Assembly: GCF_937898925.1 (NCBI RefSeq)
Contig: NZ_CALDKF010000022.1
Span: forward strand, 1-16,225
Source: an uncultured Methanobrevibacter sp.
GTDB lineage: Archaea; Methanobacteriota; Methanobacteria; Methanobacteriales; Methanobacteriaceae
DNA length: 16,225 nt
Direction: 5' to 3'
A program made the translations under genes and the position numbers. Below the pieces are notes generated by a model. The model made no database searches. It was not told the origin of the DNA and was given only the letters and a program-made list of their open reading frames with translations. Below, piece after piece: positions 1-7,164 of this stretch. How positions within the stretch are numbered: the first letter of the stretch is position 1; every line of letters begins with the position of its first letter.

Positions 1-4
1 TTTT

Positions 5-36
5 TAGATTAATTAATTTTAATCTACTTCTTTTTT
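5..36 (+). terminator. Terminator-like hairpin of a gene left of the window
   Basis: TAGATTAA at 5-12 pairs perfectly with TTAATCTA at 19-26 around a 6-nt loop, and a T-rich run follows (to 36). This is a hairpin plus U-tract arrangement. It probably ends a plus-strand gene that lies outside the window; no coding sequence is visible in 1-280. Confidence 0.5.
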
Positions 37-135
37 ATAATTTTTATATCAATCTTAAGATTTTTTAAAATTTTATTGGTAATTATTTTTGGATCTTTTT
101 TATTTGGATTTTTATTAATTATTCAGTATTTTTTA

Positions 136-223
136 TTAACAAATGGATAATTTGCATTAAAAAATTGTAAAATTAATAATTAAATATATAAATACCCTTT
201 AATATAATTAATAAATGGATAAT
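136..223 (+). promoter_or_regulatory. Probable promoter region of aspartokinase with a paired direct repeat
   Basis: A TATA-like box (TTAAATATATAAATA, about 180-194) lies upstream of aspartokinase. It is flanked by two near-identical 16-mers: TTAACAAATGGATAAT at 136-151 and TTAATAAATGGATAAT at 208-223, 72 bp apart. The repeat could be a regulator site placed around the promoter. Each copy also contains a five-codon reading frame starting at its ATG (MDNLH and MDNSL). Function is inferred from position only. Confidence 0.4.
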
Positions 224-293
224 AGTCTATAAAATATGATTTATCAAAATATTTATTTTAATTTTTAATTTAAAAGAAAAGGTGTGTAAACAA

Positions 294-1511
294 ATGGAAT
301 TAATTGTAGCCAAATTTGGCGGTACTTCGATTGGAAATGGACAAAGAATTAGAAAAGCTGCACAATCTATCGTAAATGCGTATATGGAAGGAAAGAAGGT
401 TGTGGTTGTTGTATCAGCTATTAACAAGACTACTGATGACTTAGTAGCTATTGCTGATGAATCCATTGGAAAAGAAGTAACTGAAAAGCAATTGGCGGAA
501 ATTTTATCCATGGGTGAGAGAACCAGCATCAGAGTATTTTCATCAGTCTTGGAATCATTAGGTGTAAAATCCGAATACATAGATCCAAGCCATGACTTAT
601 GGCCTGTGATTACTGATGACAACTATGGAAAAGCTCAAATTGATTTTGAAAAAACTGAAGAGCAATCTCAAGGACTTTTAGGACTTTTAGATCAAGGAAT
701 CATTCCAGTTGTCTGCGGATTCTTGGGAAGAACTGAAAATGGAGAAGTAACCACCTTAGGAAGAGGTGGAAGTGATGTAACTGCATTCCTATTAGGTCAT
801 TGCTTAAATGCAGATGACGTAATCATCGTTACCGATGTGGATGGAGTCATGTCAACTGATCCAAGAAAAATCAATGAAGCTGAAAAATTGGATTATATCT
901 CTGTTGAAGAGATGAGAGATTTAGCTACTCATGGAGCTCAAGTTTTACACCCTCATGCTTTAAGATTTAAAGATCCTGAAATAAAAGCAAAAATCATTAG
1001 TTTTGAAAAAGGTGATTTGTCTGACCCTGGGACTGAGATTGTAGGTCCCTTTGAAGATTCCATGAACAAATCAGTTTGCTTGCATCCGGAACCTATCTCT
1101 GTAGTTGCTTTAGTTGGAGAGGATTTGCTTAATCAGATTGGTCTCCTTGCAAAAATGACAACTTTGGTAGCGGAAGCTAACATCAACATTTATGGTATCT
1201 CTGCAGGTCAAAATTCAATTACCTTATTCTTGGATAAATGCGATGCTGATGAAGCATATCATTTATTGCATAATTTAGTCATTGCTGAAGACAGTTTAAG
1301 CTCAATTTCCTTAGGAAGGGACATCGCTATGTTAACCATGATTAATCCTGACTTTATTGAAACTCCTGGAGTAATCACTGAAATCACCAATCCACTTAAG
1401 GAAGCACACATAAACATCGTTGAAATCTCATCATCCCAAACTGCTATTGTCTTATTCATTAACTGGGAAGATGGTAAGGTAGCATACGACTTAATAAAGG
1501 GAGTTTTATAA
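294..1511 (+). CDS. lysC: Aspartate kinase (aspartokinase)
   Basis: Phosphorylates aspartate with ATP to aspartyl-4-phosphate, the first step toward lysine, threonine and methionine; cytosolic. The 405-residue product carries the amino-acid-kinase signature KFGGTS at residues 7-12, the substrate/nucleotide motif GRGGSD at 156-161 and VTDVDGV at about 179-185. Two C-terminal ACT domains follow at about 266-330 and 344-405, the usual site of feedback inhibition by lysine or threonine. I chose ATG at 294 because GGTG at 281-284 is well placed as its ribosome binding site; the upstream in-frame GTG at 282 is part of that site. It heads a co-directional set with dapA, dapB and asd, although a 285-bp leader with a terminator-like hairpin separates it from dapA. 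Length and domain order are normal for archaeal monofunctional aspartokinases. The gene symbol is by function. Confidence 0.95.
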   Translation: MELIVAKFGGTSIGNGQRIRKAAQSIVNAYMEGKKVVVVVSAINKTTDDLVAIADESIGKEVTEKQLAEILSMGERTSIRVFSSVLESLGVKSEYIDPSHDLWPVITDDNYGKAQIDFEKTEEQSQGLLGLLDQGIIPVVCGFLGRTENGEVTTLGRGGSDVTAFLLGHCLNADDVIIVTDVDGVMSTDPRKINEAEKLDYISVEEMRDLATHGAQVLHPHALRFKDPEIKAKIISFEKGDLSDPGTEIVGPFEDSMNKSVCLHPEPISVVALVGEDLLNQIGLLAKMTTLVAEANINIYGISAGQNSITLFLDKCDADEAYHLLHNLVIAEDSLSSISLGRDIAMLTMINPDFIETPGVITEITNPLKEAHINIVEISSSQTAIVLFINWEDGKVAYDLIKGVL

Positions 1512-1540
1512 CTCTCGCTTTTATTATTTTAATCTTATAA

Positions 1541-1595
1541 AGAGGCATTTACTTTATTTTCATTAAAGGGAAGTAATCTGCTTCTATCGTTTTTT
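1541..1595 (+). terminator. Strong hairpin plus U tract behind aspartokinase
   Basis: AGAGGCA (1541-1547) pairs with TGCTTCT (1579-1585) with one G-U pair, and inside it TTACTT (1549-1554) pairs with AAGTAA (1571-1576). Six T residues follow at 1590-1595. This is a good transcription terminator or attenuator-type structure between aspartokinase and dapA. Just downstream ATTGTAA (1596-1602) and TTACAAT (1614-1620) form another 7-bp stem. Confidence 0.6.
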
Positions 1596-1628
1596 ATTGT
1601 AATTAATTTTTATTTACAATCCTTGAAG

Positions 1629-1663
1629 GTTCGTAAAAATATTTGGTTTTTAATGATACGAAC
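1629..1663 (+). repeat. Dyad in the dapA leader, related to the cassette-flanking repeat
   Basis: GTTCGTA at 1629-1635 and TACGAAC at 1657-1663 are a perfect inverted repeat with a 21-nt spacer. The sequence between them (AAAATATTTGGTTTTTAATGA) resembles the middle of the TTTCGTAAAAC repeats found at 4769, 5747, 5961, 7700 and 9330, so it may be a diverged or ancestral copy. It could equally be a regulatory site for dapA, which begins 134 bp downstream. Confidence 0.4.
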
Positions 1664-1796
1664 TTTAACTGATTAAGTATTTGAAATTAATATGATTCTT
1701 TAGAAATTAAATTAAATGAAAAAATAAATGATTAGATTTATTAAATAATTGAAATAAAAATTCAAAAATAATTATTAATGTAAAAAGGTGTTTTTT

Positions 1797-2690
1797 ATGC
1801 GTTTTGAAGGAACTGCTGTTGCTATGGTCACTCCTATGCATGAGGATGGATCCATAGATGAAGAAGGATACAGACAGAATATTAACTGGTTGATTGACAA
1901 TGATGTGGACGGTTTGGTTGCTGTAGGAACCACTGGTGAATCCGCTACCTTAACCCATGATGAACATAGAAAAGTTCTTGATATCATGATTGATGAAGTT
2001 GATGGCAGAGTAACCACCATTGCAGGAACCGGAAGTAATGCAACTACCGAAGCATTGGACTTAACCAAATATGCAGATGATGCTGGAGCAGATATGGCTC
2101 TATTGATCACTCCATATTACAACAAACCACAACAACATGGTGTAATTGAACATTATACCCAAATTGCAAATGCAGTGGACATTGACTTGATCACTTACAA
2201 TGTTCCATCACGTACCAGTTTGGATATGGCTCCTGAAACCATTGTTGAACTTGCAAAAGTGGACAATATCTCTGCTTTAAAAGAAGCTTCCTCTGATGTG
2301 GACAAAGTATCCAAAACCATGAAACTCTTAAGGGATGAAGGATTGGAAGACGATATTGTAATCTTATCCGGTAGTGATGAATTGACCCTTCCTTTAATGT
2401 CTGTTGGTGCAAGAGGTGTAGTGAGTGCATCCGCTAACATCGATCCAAGAACCATGGTTCAAATGGTAAACTGCATCTTAGACGGTGACTATGATAAAGC
2501 GATGGAATTGCACTACAAACAATATGACTTAATCAAAGCTTTATTCATTGAAACCAGCCCAGCACCTGCAAAAGAAGCATTGAAAATGATGGGAATGCCT
2601 GCAGGTCCATTAAGATTACCTTTAGTTCCTATGTTGGAAGAAAACAAAGCAATCTTAAGAAAAGCATTGGAAGATGCTGGAATTTTATAA
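1797..2690 (+). CDS. dapA: 4-Hydroxy-tetrahydrodipicolinate synthase
   Basis: Condenses pyruvate with aspartate-semialdehyde to 4-hydroxy-tetrahydrodipicolinate, the committed step of lysine synthesis; a cytosolic (beta/alpha)8-barrel aldolase. The 297-residue protein shows TTGE at 45-48 (catalytic triad threonine), YYNKP at 107-111, the TYNVPSRT segment with Tyr134 and Arg139, and the Schiff-base lysine Lys162 in ALKEASS. ATG 1797 was chosen because AGGTG at 1786-1790 sits six bases upstream; a longer GTG start at 1788 would use the ribosome binding site itself. The long leader from aspartokinase suggests its own promoter. The last codons and the stop lie inside a terminator hairpin. Confidence 0.96.
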   Translation: MRFEGTAVAMVTPMHEDGSIDEEGYRQNINWLIDNDVDGLVAVGTTGESATLTHDEHRKVLDIMIDEVDGRVTTIAGTGSNATTEALDLTKYADDAGADMALLITPYYNKPQQHGVIEHYTQIANAVDIDLITYNVPSRTSLDMAPETIVELAKVDNISALKEASSDVDKVSKTMKLLRDEGLEDDIVILSGSDELTLPLMSVGARGVVSASANIDPRTMVQMVNCILDGDYDKAMELHYKQYDLIKALFIETSPAPAKEALKMMGMPAGPLRLPLVPMLEENKAILRKALEDAGIL

Positions 2691-2709
2691 TTCCAGTTCT
2701 TATTTTTTT
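2677..2709 (+). terminator. Terminator hairpin overlapping the dapA stop codon
   Basis: CTGGAATT (2677-2684) and AATTCCAG (2689-2696) form a perfect 8-bp stem with a TTAT loop. The TAA stop codon of dapA (2688-2690) lies across loop and stem, and a T-rich run follows to 2709. dapB starts only 58 bp after the dapA stop, so this may be a partial terminator or an mRNA processing/stability element. Confidence 0.65.
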
Positions 2710-2748
2710 ACAATTTGTTTATACTTATAAAATTATTTAGATGATATT

Positions 2749-3567
2749 ATGATAAAAGTTGCTGTAACTGGAGCTGCTGGAAGAATGGGCTCCGGCATTA
2801 TAAGAAAAATTACTGAACAGGATGATATGGAAGTTGTAGCTGCTATTGAAATGCCAAACACTCCTTTAGCAGGTGTAGATGCTGGTGAAAAAGCAGGTAT
2901 CGGTAATATTGGAGTTCCTATTGTCGGTTCCCAAGATTTGGAAAAAGCATTGAAAGAATCTGGAGCTGAAGTATTGGTTGACTTTACCATTGCTCCTGCT
3001 GCTGTTGAAACCATTAAAAGAACTGCTGATTGCGGTGTAAACTTAGTGGTCGGTACCACTGGATTTACAGAAGAGCAAGCTAAAGGAAACGCTGATGTAA
3101 TCAAGGAAAAGAACATCAAGGCAGTTATTTCCTCTAATTTCTCAATTGGAGTAAACGTATTCTTTAAGGTATTGAAGGACTTGACTCCTATCTTGAATGA
3201 CTTTGATATTGAAATCATTGAAGCTCACCACAACCAAAAGGCAGATGCTCCTTCCGGAACTGCTATGACTGCATTTGAAGTGGTTGCTGACGCTCTTGAA
3301 AGAAACCCTGAAGAAGTGGGTGTCTATGGAAGACAAGGTCAAGTAGGTAAAAGAACCAAAGAGGAAATCGGTATACATGCAGTACGTGGTGGGGACATTG
3401 TAGGAGACCACACTGTATTGTATGTTGGTGATGGTGAAAGATTGGAAGTTAAACACATGGCACATACCAGAGAAGTATTCATTGCTGGTGTTATCAGAGC
3501 TTTAAGATTCGTAGGTTCCGCAGAACCTGGAAAAGTAAATGATATGTCTGATGTTTTAGGAATTTAA
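2749..3567 (+). CDS. dapB: 4-Hydroxy-tetrahydrodipicolinate reductase
   Basis: Reduces the DapA product with NAD(P)H to tetrahydrodipicolinate; cytosolic. The 272-residue product has the dinucleotide-binding loop VTGAAGRMG at residues 6-14, the GTTGF segment at 102-106, and the DapB signature EAHHNQKADAPSGTA at 158-172 with the catalytic His160/His161 and Lys164. Length is typical for the family. ATG 2749 follows a weak GATGAT ribosome binding site. Its neighbours dapA and asd make the next and previous steps, so this is a pathway cluster. In Methanobacteriales the later amino transfer is usually made by DapL, which is not in this window. Confidence 0.96.
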   Translation: MIKVAVTGAAGRMGSGIIRKITEQDDMEVVAAIEMPNTPLAGVDAGEKAGIGNIGVPIVGSQDLEKALKESGAEVLVDFTIAPAAVETIKRTADCGVNLVVGTTGFTEEQAKGNADVIKEKNIKAVISSNFSIGVNVFFKVLKDLTPILNDFDIEIIEAHHNQKADAPSGTAMTAFEVVADALERNPEEVGVYGRQGQVGKRTKEEIGIHAVRGGDIVGDHTVLYVGDGERLEVKHMAHTREVFIAGVIRALRFVGSAEPGKVNDMSDVLGI

Positions 3568-3596
3568 TTTTAATTCCTCTTTCTTTTAGAAAATAA
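3558..3596 (+). terminator. Hairpin overlapping the dapB stop codon
   Basis: AGGAATT (3558-3564) pairs with AATTCCT (3572-3578) around the TAA stop of dapB, followed by a pyrimidine-rich run. Two small tandem copies of a TTTTC-TTTTA-GAAAA type hairpin follow before asd. The same design is seen at the dapA and asd stop codons. Confidence 0.5.
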
Positions 3597-3656
3597 ACTT
3601 TAATTATTTTCTTTTAGAAAAAATAAATAAATATTATAATTATTGAGATGATTTAA

Positions 3657-4706
3657 ATGGTAAAAGTAGGTGTACTTGGTGCAACTGGAATGGTAGGTCA
3701 AAGATTCATCCAATTGTTGGCTGATCATCCTGATTTTGAAATTGCTGCACTTGCAGCTTCCGGAAGATCTGCAGGCAAAAAATATGAAGACGCTACCACT
3801 TGGTATATGAATAGTGAAATGCCTGAATCTGTAAGAGACATTACTGTAATTGAAACTGACCCTGCACAGATGGATAAGGATGTTGAAATAGTGTTCTCTT
3901 CACTTCCTGCTGATTTTGCTGCAAAAGTCGAGCCAGAATTTGCAAAGGATTTTGTTGTGGCATCAAATGCTAGTGCGATGAGAATGAAAAAGGACATTCC
4001 TTTAGTCATTCCTGAAGTCAATCCACAATTCTTGGACATGATTGAAGCACAACAGAAAAACAACAACTGGGACGGTTTCATTGTAACTAACCCTAACTGT
4101 TCAACCATTGCTTTGACCTTAACATTAAAACCAATTTATGATAATTTCAACATAAACAGAATTTATGTATCTACCATGCAAGCTGTTTCAGGAGCAGGTT
4201 ATAATGGTGTTCCTTCAATGGCTATTGTAGATAACTTGGTTCCATACATTGGCGGTGAAGAGGAAAAGATGGAAAGCGAGACCTTGCATCTTTTAGGTTC
4301 ACTTGATGGTGGGGAAGTAAAACCAGCAAACTTCTCATTAAGCGCATCCTGTCACAGAGTGCCTGTTATTGATGGTCACACTGAAGCAGTATTCGTAGAG
4401 CTTGATGACGAAGTAGATATTGATAAAATCAAAAAGACAATGGCTGAATTTAGAGGACTTCCTCAAGAATTAGGTCTTCATTCTGCTCCAGAACAACCTG
4501 TTATCGTAAAAGAAGAAGATGACAGGCCTCAACCAAGAATGGACAGAATGGCTTATGGCGGTATGGCTGCTACTGTTGGTAGAGTCAGAAAAGATCAAGC
4601 ATTTGATAACAGCTTCAAATATGTTCTTGTAGGACATAATACAATTAGAGGTGCTGCTGGCGCTTCTATTTTGAATGCTGAATTGATTAATAAACAAATA
4701 TTATAA
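3657..4706 (+). CDS. asd: Aspartate-semialdehyde dehydrogenase
   Basis: Reduces aspartyl-4-phosphate to aspartate-4-semialdehyde with NADPH, between aspartokinase and DapA; cytosolic. The 349-residue protein belongs to the archaeal/fungal branch: nucleotide loop GATGMVGQRF at 8-17, nucleophile Cys148 in TNPNCSTIAL, catalytic base His233 in SCHRVPVIDGHTE, and the closing GHNTIRGAAGASILNAEL segment. ATG 3657 follows GAGATGAT at 3645-3652. The gene is intact. Its 3' end occurs again, almost unchanged, at 5797-5890, and a diverged internal piece (codons about 288-328) occurs at 16056-16173, so the locus has been used repeatedly as a junction for rearranged DNA. Confidence 0.96.
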   Translation: MVKVGVLGATGMVGQRFIQLLADHPDFEIAALAASGRSAGKKYEDATTWYMNSEMPESVRDITVIETDPAQMDKDVEIVFSSLPADFAAKVEPEFAKDFVVASNASAMRMKKDIPLVIPEVNPQFLDMIEAQQKNNNWDGFIVTNPNCSTIALTLTLKPIYDNFNINRIYVSTMQAVSGAGYNGVPSMAIVDNLVPYIGGEEEKMESETLHLLGSLDGGEVKPANFSLSASCHRVPVIDGHTEAVFVELDDEVDIDKIKKTMAEFRGLPQELGLHSAPEQPVIVKEEDDRPQPRMDRMAYGGMAATVGRVRKDQAFDNSFKYVLVGHNTIRGAAGASILNAELINKQIL

Positions 4707-4751
4707 TATTGTTTATAATTCTTTTTTTTATTTTTTTTATTTTTTTTTTCT
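4690..4751 (+). terminator. asd terminator hairpin with long poly-T
   Basis: ATAAACAA (4690-4697) pairs with TTGTTTAT (4709-4716), with TATTA/TAATA pairing inside the loop and the asd stop codon in it. Long T runs follow to about 4750. In the duplicated asd tail at 5870-5896 the second arm has changed (TTTTTTAT), so there only the T tract is intact. Confidence 0.65.
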
Positions 4752-4768
4752 TTGATATTTTAACAATG

Positions 4769-4805
4769 TTTCGTAAAACTTGTTTTATGAAATAAACTAA
4801 ATTTT
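4769..4805 (+). repeat. Cassette-flanking repeat, copy R1 (diverged)
   Basis: Starts with the conserved TTTCGTAAAAC (4769-4779). The following hairpin part is altered (TTGTTTTATGAAATAAACTAA), with extra bases relative to the other copies. It lies between the asd terminator and the nitroreductase promoter. The better-conserved copies are at 5961 and 7700. Confidence 0.75.
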
Positions 4806-4824
4806 GGCTTTTTTAAGTGTGATA

Positions 4825-4872
4825 TTGACAAGCGAGGACAGAATCACTATAATGTATTAGTATCTGATACTA
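4825..4872 (+). promoter_or_regulatory. Bacterial sigma70-type promoter with palindromic operator
   Basis: TTGACA at 4825-4830 and TATAAT at 4848-4853 are perfect bacterial -35 and -10 hexamers with a 17-bp spacer. A 15-bp perfect palindrome, TAGTATCTGATACTA (4858-4872), lies at the expected transcription start, as an operator would. Archaea do not use sigma70, so this is best read as a promoter carried in with a gene of bacterial origin. Whether the host uses any part of it (for example TATAAT as a TATA box) is unknown. Confidence 0.7.
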
Positions 4873-4893
4873 GTACTAAAGGAAGCGATTATT

Positions 4894-5709
4894 ATGACAT
4901 TCTCTGTAAAAGATATGATTATTAAAAGAAAAAGTGTGAGGACCTTCACTGGGGAGCCTCTCAAGAATGAAGACAGGGTGGCTATTGAACAATTTATTCA
5001 ATCCCAAACAAATCCATTTGATGTTTCCGTGGATTTTCGTTTTCTTGACGTCAAAGAGTATGGGCTTTCCAGTCCGGTGATTGTAGGTGCGGATTTGTAT
5101 CTTGCCGCAAAGGTGAAACGTTGCAAACATTATGAGATTGGTTTTGGATATAGCTTTGAGCATGTGTGCCTCTATGCGGAATCACTCGGTGTAGGAACTG
5201 TAATGCTTGCTGCCTCACTCAGCAGGGCTGCTTTTGAAAAGGCTATGGATGTTCAGGATGATGAAGTTCTCCCTGTTGCGAGTCCTGTTGGATATCCTTC
5301 ACAGAAGAAATCCATCCGTGAATCCTTAATGCGTAAAGGCCTGAAAGCTGATAAAAGAATTCCTTTTGAGCAGTTGTTTTTCGATAAGCAGTATGGGAAT
5401 AAGCTATCTGCTTCATCCGCTGGTATTTTTGCTGATGCTCTGGAAATGGCAAGATGGGCTCCATCTGCTGGAAACAAACAGCCTTGGAGAGCTGTTGTCA
5501 TTGGTGATACAGTTCACTTCTATAAAGAAAAGTCCATGAGGAACAGTCCGCTTGGTGATATTCAGAAGGTGGATGTCGGTATTGCCTTAGCCCATTTTGA
5601 CCTGACAATGCAGGAAGAAGGGCATAAAGGACGATTTGTGGAAGCGGACCCAAGTATCGCAATTCCGGAAAATGTGCAGTACGTCATCTCGTATGAAATG
5701 GAAAAATAA
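4894..5709 (+). CDS. Nitroreductase-family protein of bacterial origin
   Basis: A 271-residue member of the FMN-dependent nitroreductase superfamily, most like the putative TM-nitroreductase type (two half-domains in one chain). Residues 10-17 (IKRKSVRTF) give the usual FMN-phosphate-binding start. SLGVGTVML at about 94-102 and MARWAPSAGNKQPWR at about 189-203 are the classic flavin-binding segments, and GYPSQKKSIRE at about 133-143 is also typical. Substrate unknown. ATG 4894 follows AAAGGAAG at 4878-4885. Codon choice differs from the lysine genes: GC-richer third positions and several CGT arginines. With the consensus bacterial promoter and operator upstream and repeats R1 and R2 on both sides, this looks like a recent acquisition from a gut bacterium, probably a Firmicute (inference). 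Confidence 0.85.
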   Translation: MTFSVKDMIIKRKSVRTFTGEPLKNEDRVAIEQFIQSQTNPFDVSVDFRFLDVKEYGLSSPVIVGADLYLAAKVKRCKHYEIGFGYSFEHVCLYAESLGVGTVMLAASLSRAAFEKAMDVQDDEVLPVASPVGYPSQKKSIRESLMRKGLKADKRIPFEQLFFDKQYGNKLSASSAGIFADALEMARWAPSAGNKQPWRAVVIGDTVHFYKEKSMRNSPLGDIQKVDVGIALAHFDLTMQEEGHKGRFVEADPSIAIPENVQYVISYEMEK

Positions 5710-5746
5710 TAGATACATTTTTTCGGCAGCGATATATGTGGATTAG

Positions 5747-5785
5747 TTTCGTAAAACATTAGTTTAATGAACTAAAATAAACAAA
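5747..5785 (+). repeat. Cassette-flanking repeat, copy R2
   Basis: TTTCGTAAAAC at 5747-5757, then ATTAGTTTAATGAACTAAAA and TAAACAAA. The stem is reduced to about GTTTA/TAAAC by one change. It lies 37 bp after the nitroreductase stop and runs straight into a duplicated fragment of asd (AAAGATCAAG at 5783-5792 is shared with asd 4590-4599). Confidence 0.8.
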
Positions 5786-5913
5786 GATCAAGAATTAAAT
5801 ATGTTCTTGTAGGACATAATACAATTAGAGGTGCTGCTGGTGCTTCTATTTTGAATGCTGAATTGATTAATAAACAAATATTATAATATTTTTTATTAAT
5901 TCTTTTTTTTTAC
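5783..5913 (+). pseudogene. Duplicated 3' end of asd (codons about 321-349 plus stop)
   Basis: Bases 5797-5890 match asd 4617-4710 with a single difference (C4661 to T5841, synonymous GGC to GGT), including the stop codon, and the match continues loosely into the poly-T terminator. Upstream, GATCAAG (5786-5792) matches asd 4593-4599, but the 17 asd bases at 4600-4616 (codons about 315-320) have been replaced by a few bases. There is no start codon or N-terminal part, so it cannot make Asd. It sits between repeats R2 and R3 as a unit of its own and looks like an attachment- or recombination-generated copy. Confidence 0.9.
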
Positions 5914-5960
5914 TTTTTTTGATATTTTTTTAAATCTTTTTTTTTATTGACGTTTTAGTG

Positions 5961-5999
5961 TTTCGTAAAACTATTGTTCAATGAACTAAATTAAACAAA
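5961..5999 (+). repeat. Cassette-flanking repeat, copy R3
   Basis: TTTCGTAAAAC (5961-5971) followed by TTGTTCAAT, loop GAACTAA and ATTAAACAA. This is the 9-bp hairpin of copy R4 with one mismatch. Just upstream GTTTTA (5952-5957) can also pair with TAAAAC (5966-5971). Its left context (asd tail, poly-T, TTTGATATTTT-like sequence) parallels that of R1, so the repeated unit is asd tail plus R. Confidence 0.85.
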
Positions 6000-6165
6000 A
6001 CTGTAATGGAAATTTATAATGGGAAAAAACACACAGCACATTCCATGATAATTCAACGAATATAAAAAAAAAATAATGATAAAAAGAAAGAAGGATTTAA
6101 AAAAAATTATTAGACTCATAATTAGGACAACACAAATCTAAATCAATTCCCCAAATAGGAAATAA
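6000..6165. other. Gene-free spacer downstream of the oxidoreductase
   Basis: AT-rich sequence between repeat R3 and the minus-strand oxidoreductase stop. On the minus strand an eight-T run (6101-6108 read in reverse) could serve as a U-rich terminator for the oxidoreductase operon. No reading frame or RNA was recognised here. Confidence 0.4.
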
Positions 6166-7164
6166 TTAATCCCTAATTTTTATTAAAGTTTTTCCTTTAG
6201 AACCTCCTTTATCAACCTTATCCATAGCTTTATTAACATCACTTAATTCAAAGATTGTATCAATGGAAGATTTAATATTTTTCTCTTCAAATATCCTAGA
6301 AACTTGTTCCAATTGTTTTCCATTTGATTCAACAAACAAAAAATAATATTTTTGATTTTTTTTACTAGCCAACTTGTCAAATTTCCTTCCGGCAAATTTG
6401 AATAATAATTTTTTAACCGTTGATAGTCCCATTCTTTTTGCAAATTCTTCATTTGGAAGGCCTTTAAGAGATACCAAAATACCTCCAGGTTTTAATATCT
6501 TAAATTCCTTTTCCAATTCTGATTCGCCCAAAGTATCTAAAACATAATCAACATCAGACAATATTTCTGAATAATCCTGAGTTTTATAATCAATAAATTC
6601 ACTGACACCCAAATCCATTACCCTTTGCCTGTTTTTTTCACTTCCGCTGGTAATTATATGCAATCCCAGATCTTTAGCAATTGGAATTGCCATTGCACCT
6701 AAACTGCCTGTTCCACCAGAAATGAAAATTTTTTCTCCTTTTGAAGGATTCATTAATTCAAATGCCTGAATTGCAGTCAGTGCAGTTAATGGCACACATG
6801 CCGCCTCATCGAATTTCAAATAATCCGGTATTTTTGCAATTGCATATTTATTAATTGCAACGTACTCTGCAAAAGCACCTATTTTATTTAAAGGCATTCT
6901 TGCATATACCCTATCCCCTTCAGTGAAATCAGTTACACTGCTTCCAGTTTTTTCAACAATACCTGAAAATTCATTGCCCATTACTAACGGATATTTATAG
7001 GGAGTGATTAATTTCACTTCTTCCCGAACAATCATATTATCAAGGGGATTGACACCTGCATATTTAACTTTAACCAACACATCATCTTCATCAATTTCAG
7101 GCATTGGAACTTCTTTAATTTCTAAATCTTCATTTTTCTTATTCAATACTGCTGCTTTCATCAT
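6166..7164 (-). CDS. MDR-family NAD(P)H:quinone oxidoreductase-like protein
   Basis: A 332-residue zinc-independent medium-chain dehydrogenase/reductase of the quinone oxidoreductase (Qor-like) group, expected to reduce quinones or enones with NAD(P)H in the cytosol. The N-terminal GroES-like domain includes VKYAGVNPLD at about 33-42 and GNEFSGIV at 63-70. The Rossmann loop is SGGTGSLGAMAI at 149-160. The cysteine/glutamate ligands of zinc alcohol dehydrogenases are absent. Its start overlaps the end of the HxlR gene by 26 bp, and GAGGT lies just upstream of the paired ATGs (7162-7164 and 7159-7161), so the two are translationally coupled. A redox-sensing HxlR regulator controlling such a reductase is a common arrangement in bacteria. 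Substrate not determined. Confidence 0.88.
   Translation of the reverse strand: MMKAAVLNKKNEDLEIKEVPMPEIDEDDVLVKVKYAGVNPLDNMIVREEVKLITPYKYPLVMGNEFSGIVEKTGSSVTDFTEGDRVYARMPLNKIGAFAEYVAINKYAIAKIPDYLKFDEAACVPLTALTAIQAFELMNPSKGEKIFISGGTGSLGAMAIPIAKDLGLHIITSGSEKNRQRVMDLGVSEFIDYKTQDYSEILSDVDYVLDTLGESELEKEFKILKPGGILVSLKGLPNEEFAKRMGLSTVKKLLFKFAGRKFDKLASKKNQKYYFLFVESNGKQLEQVSRIFEEKNIKSSIDTIFELSDVNKAMDKVDKGGSKGKTLIKIRD

Noticed and set aside
282..293. GTG start of aspartokinase at 282 (likewise GTG 1788 for dapA)
   Set aside because: These GTGs are part of the GGTG ribosome binding sites of the ATG starts at 294 and 1797, and the protein families begin at the ATG.
1512..1796. Lysine riboswitch upstream of dapA
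   Set aside because: The stems seen do not form the multi-helix lysine riboswitch fold, and that class is not expected in this archaeal group.
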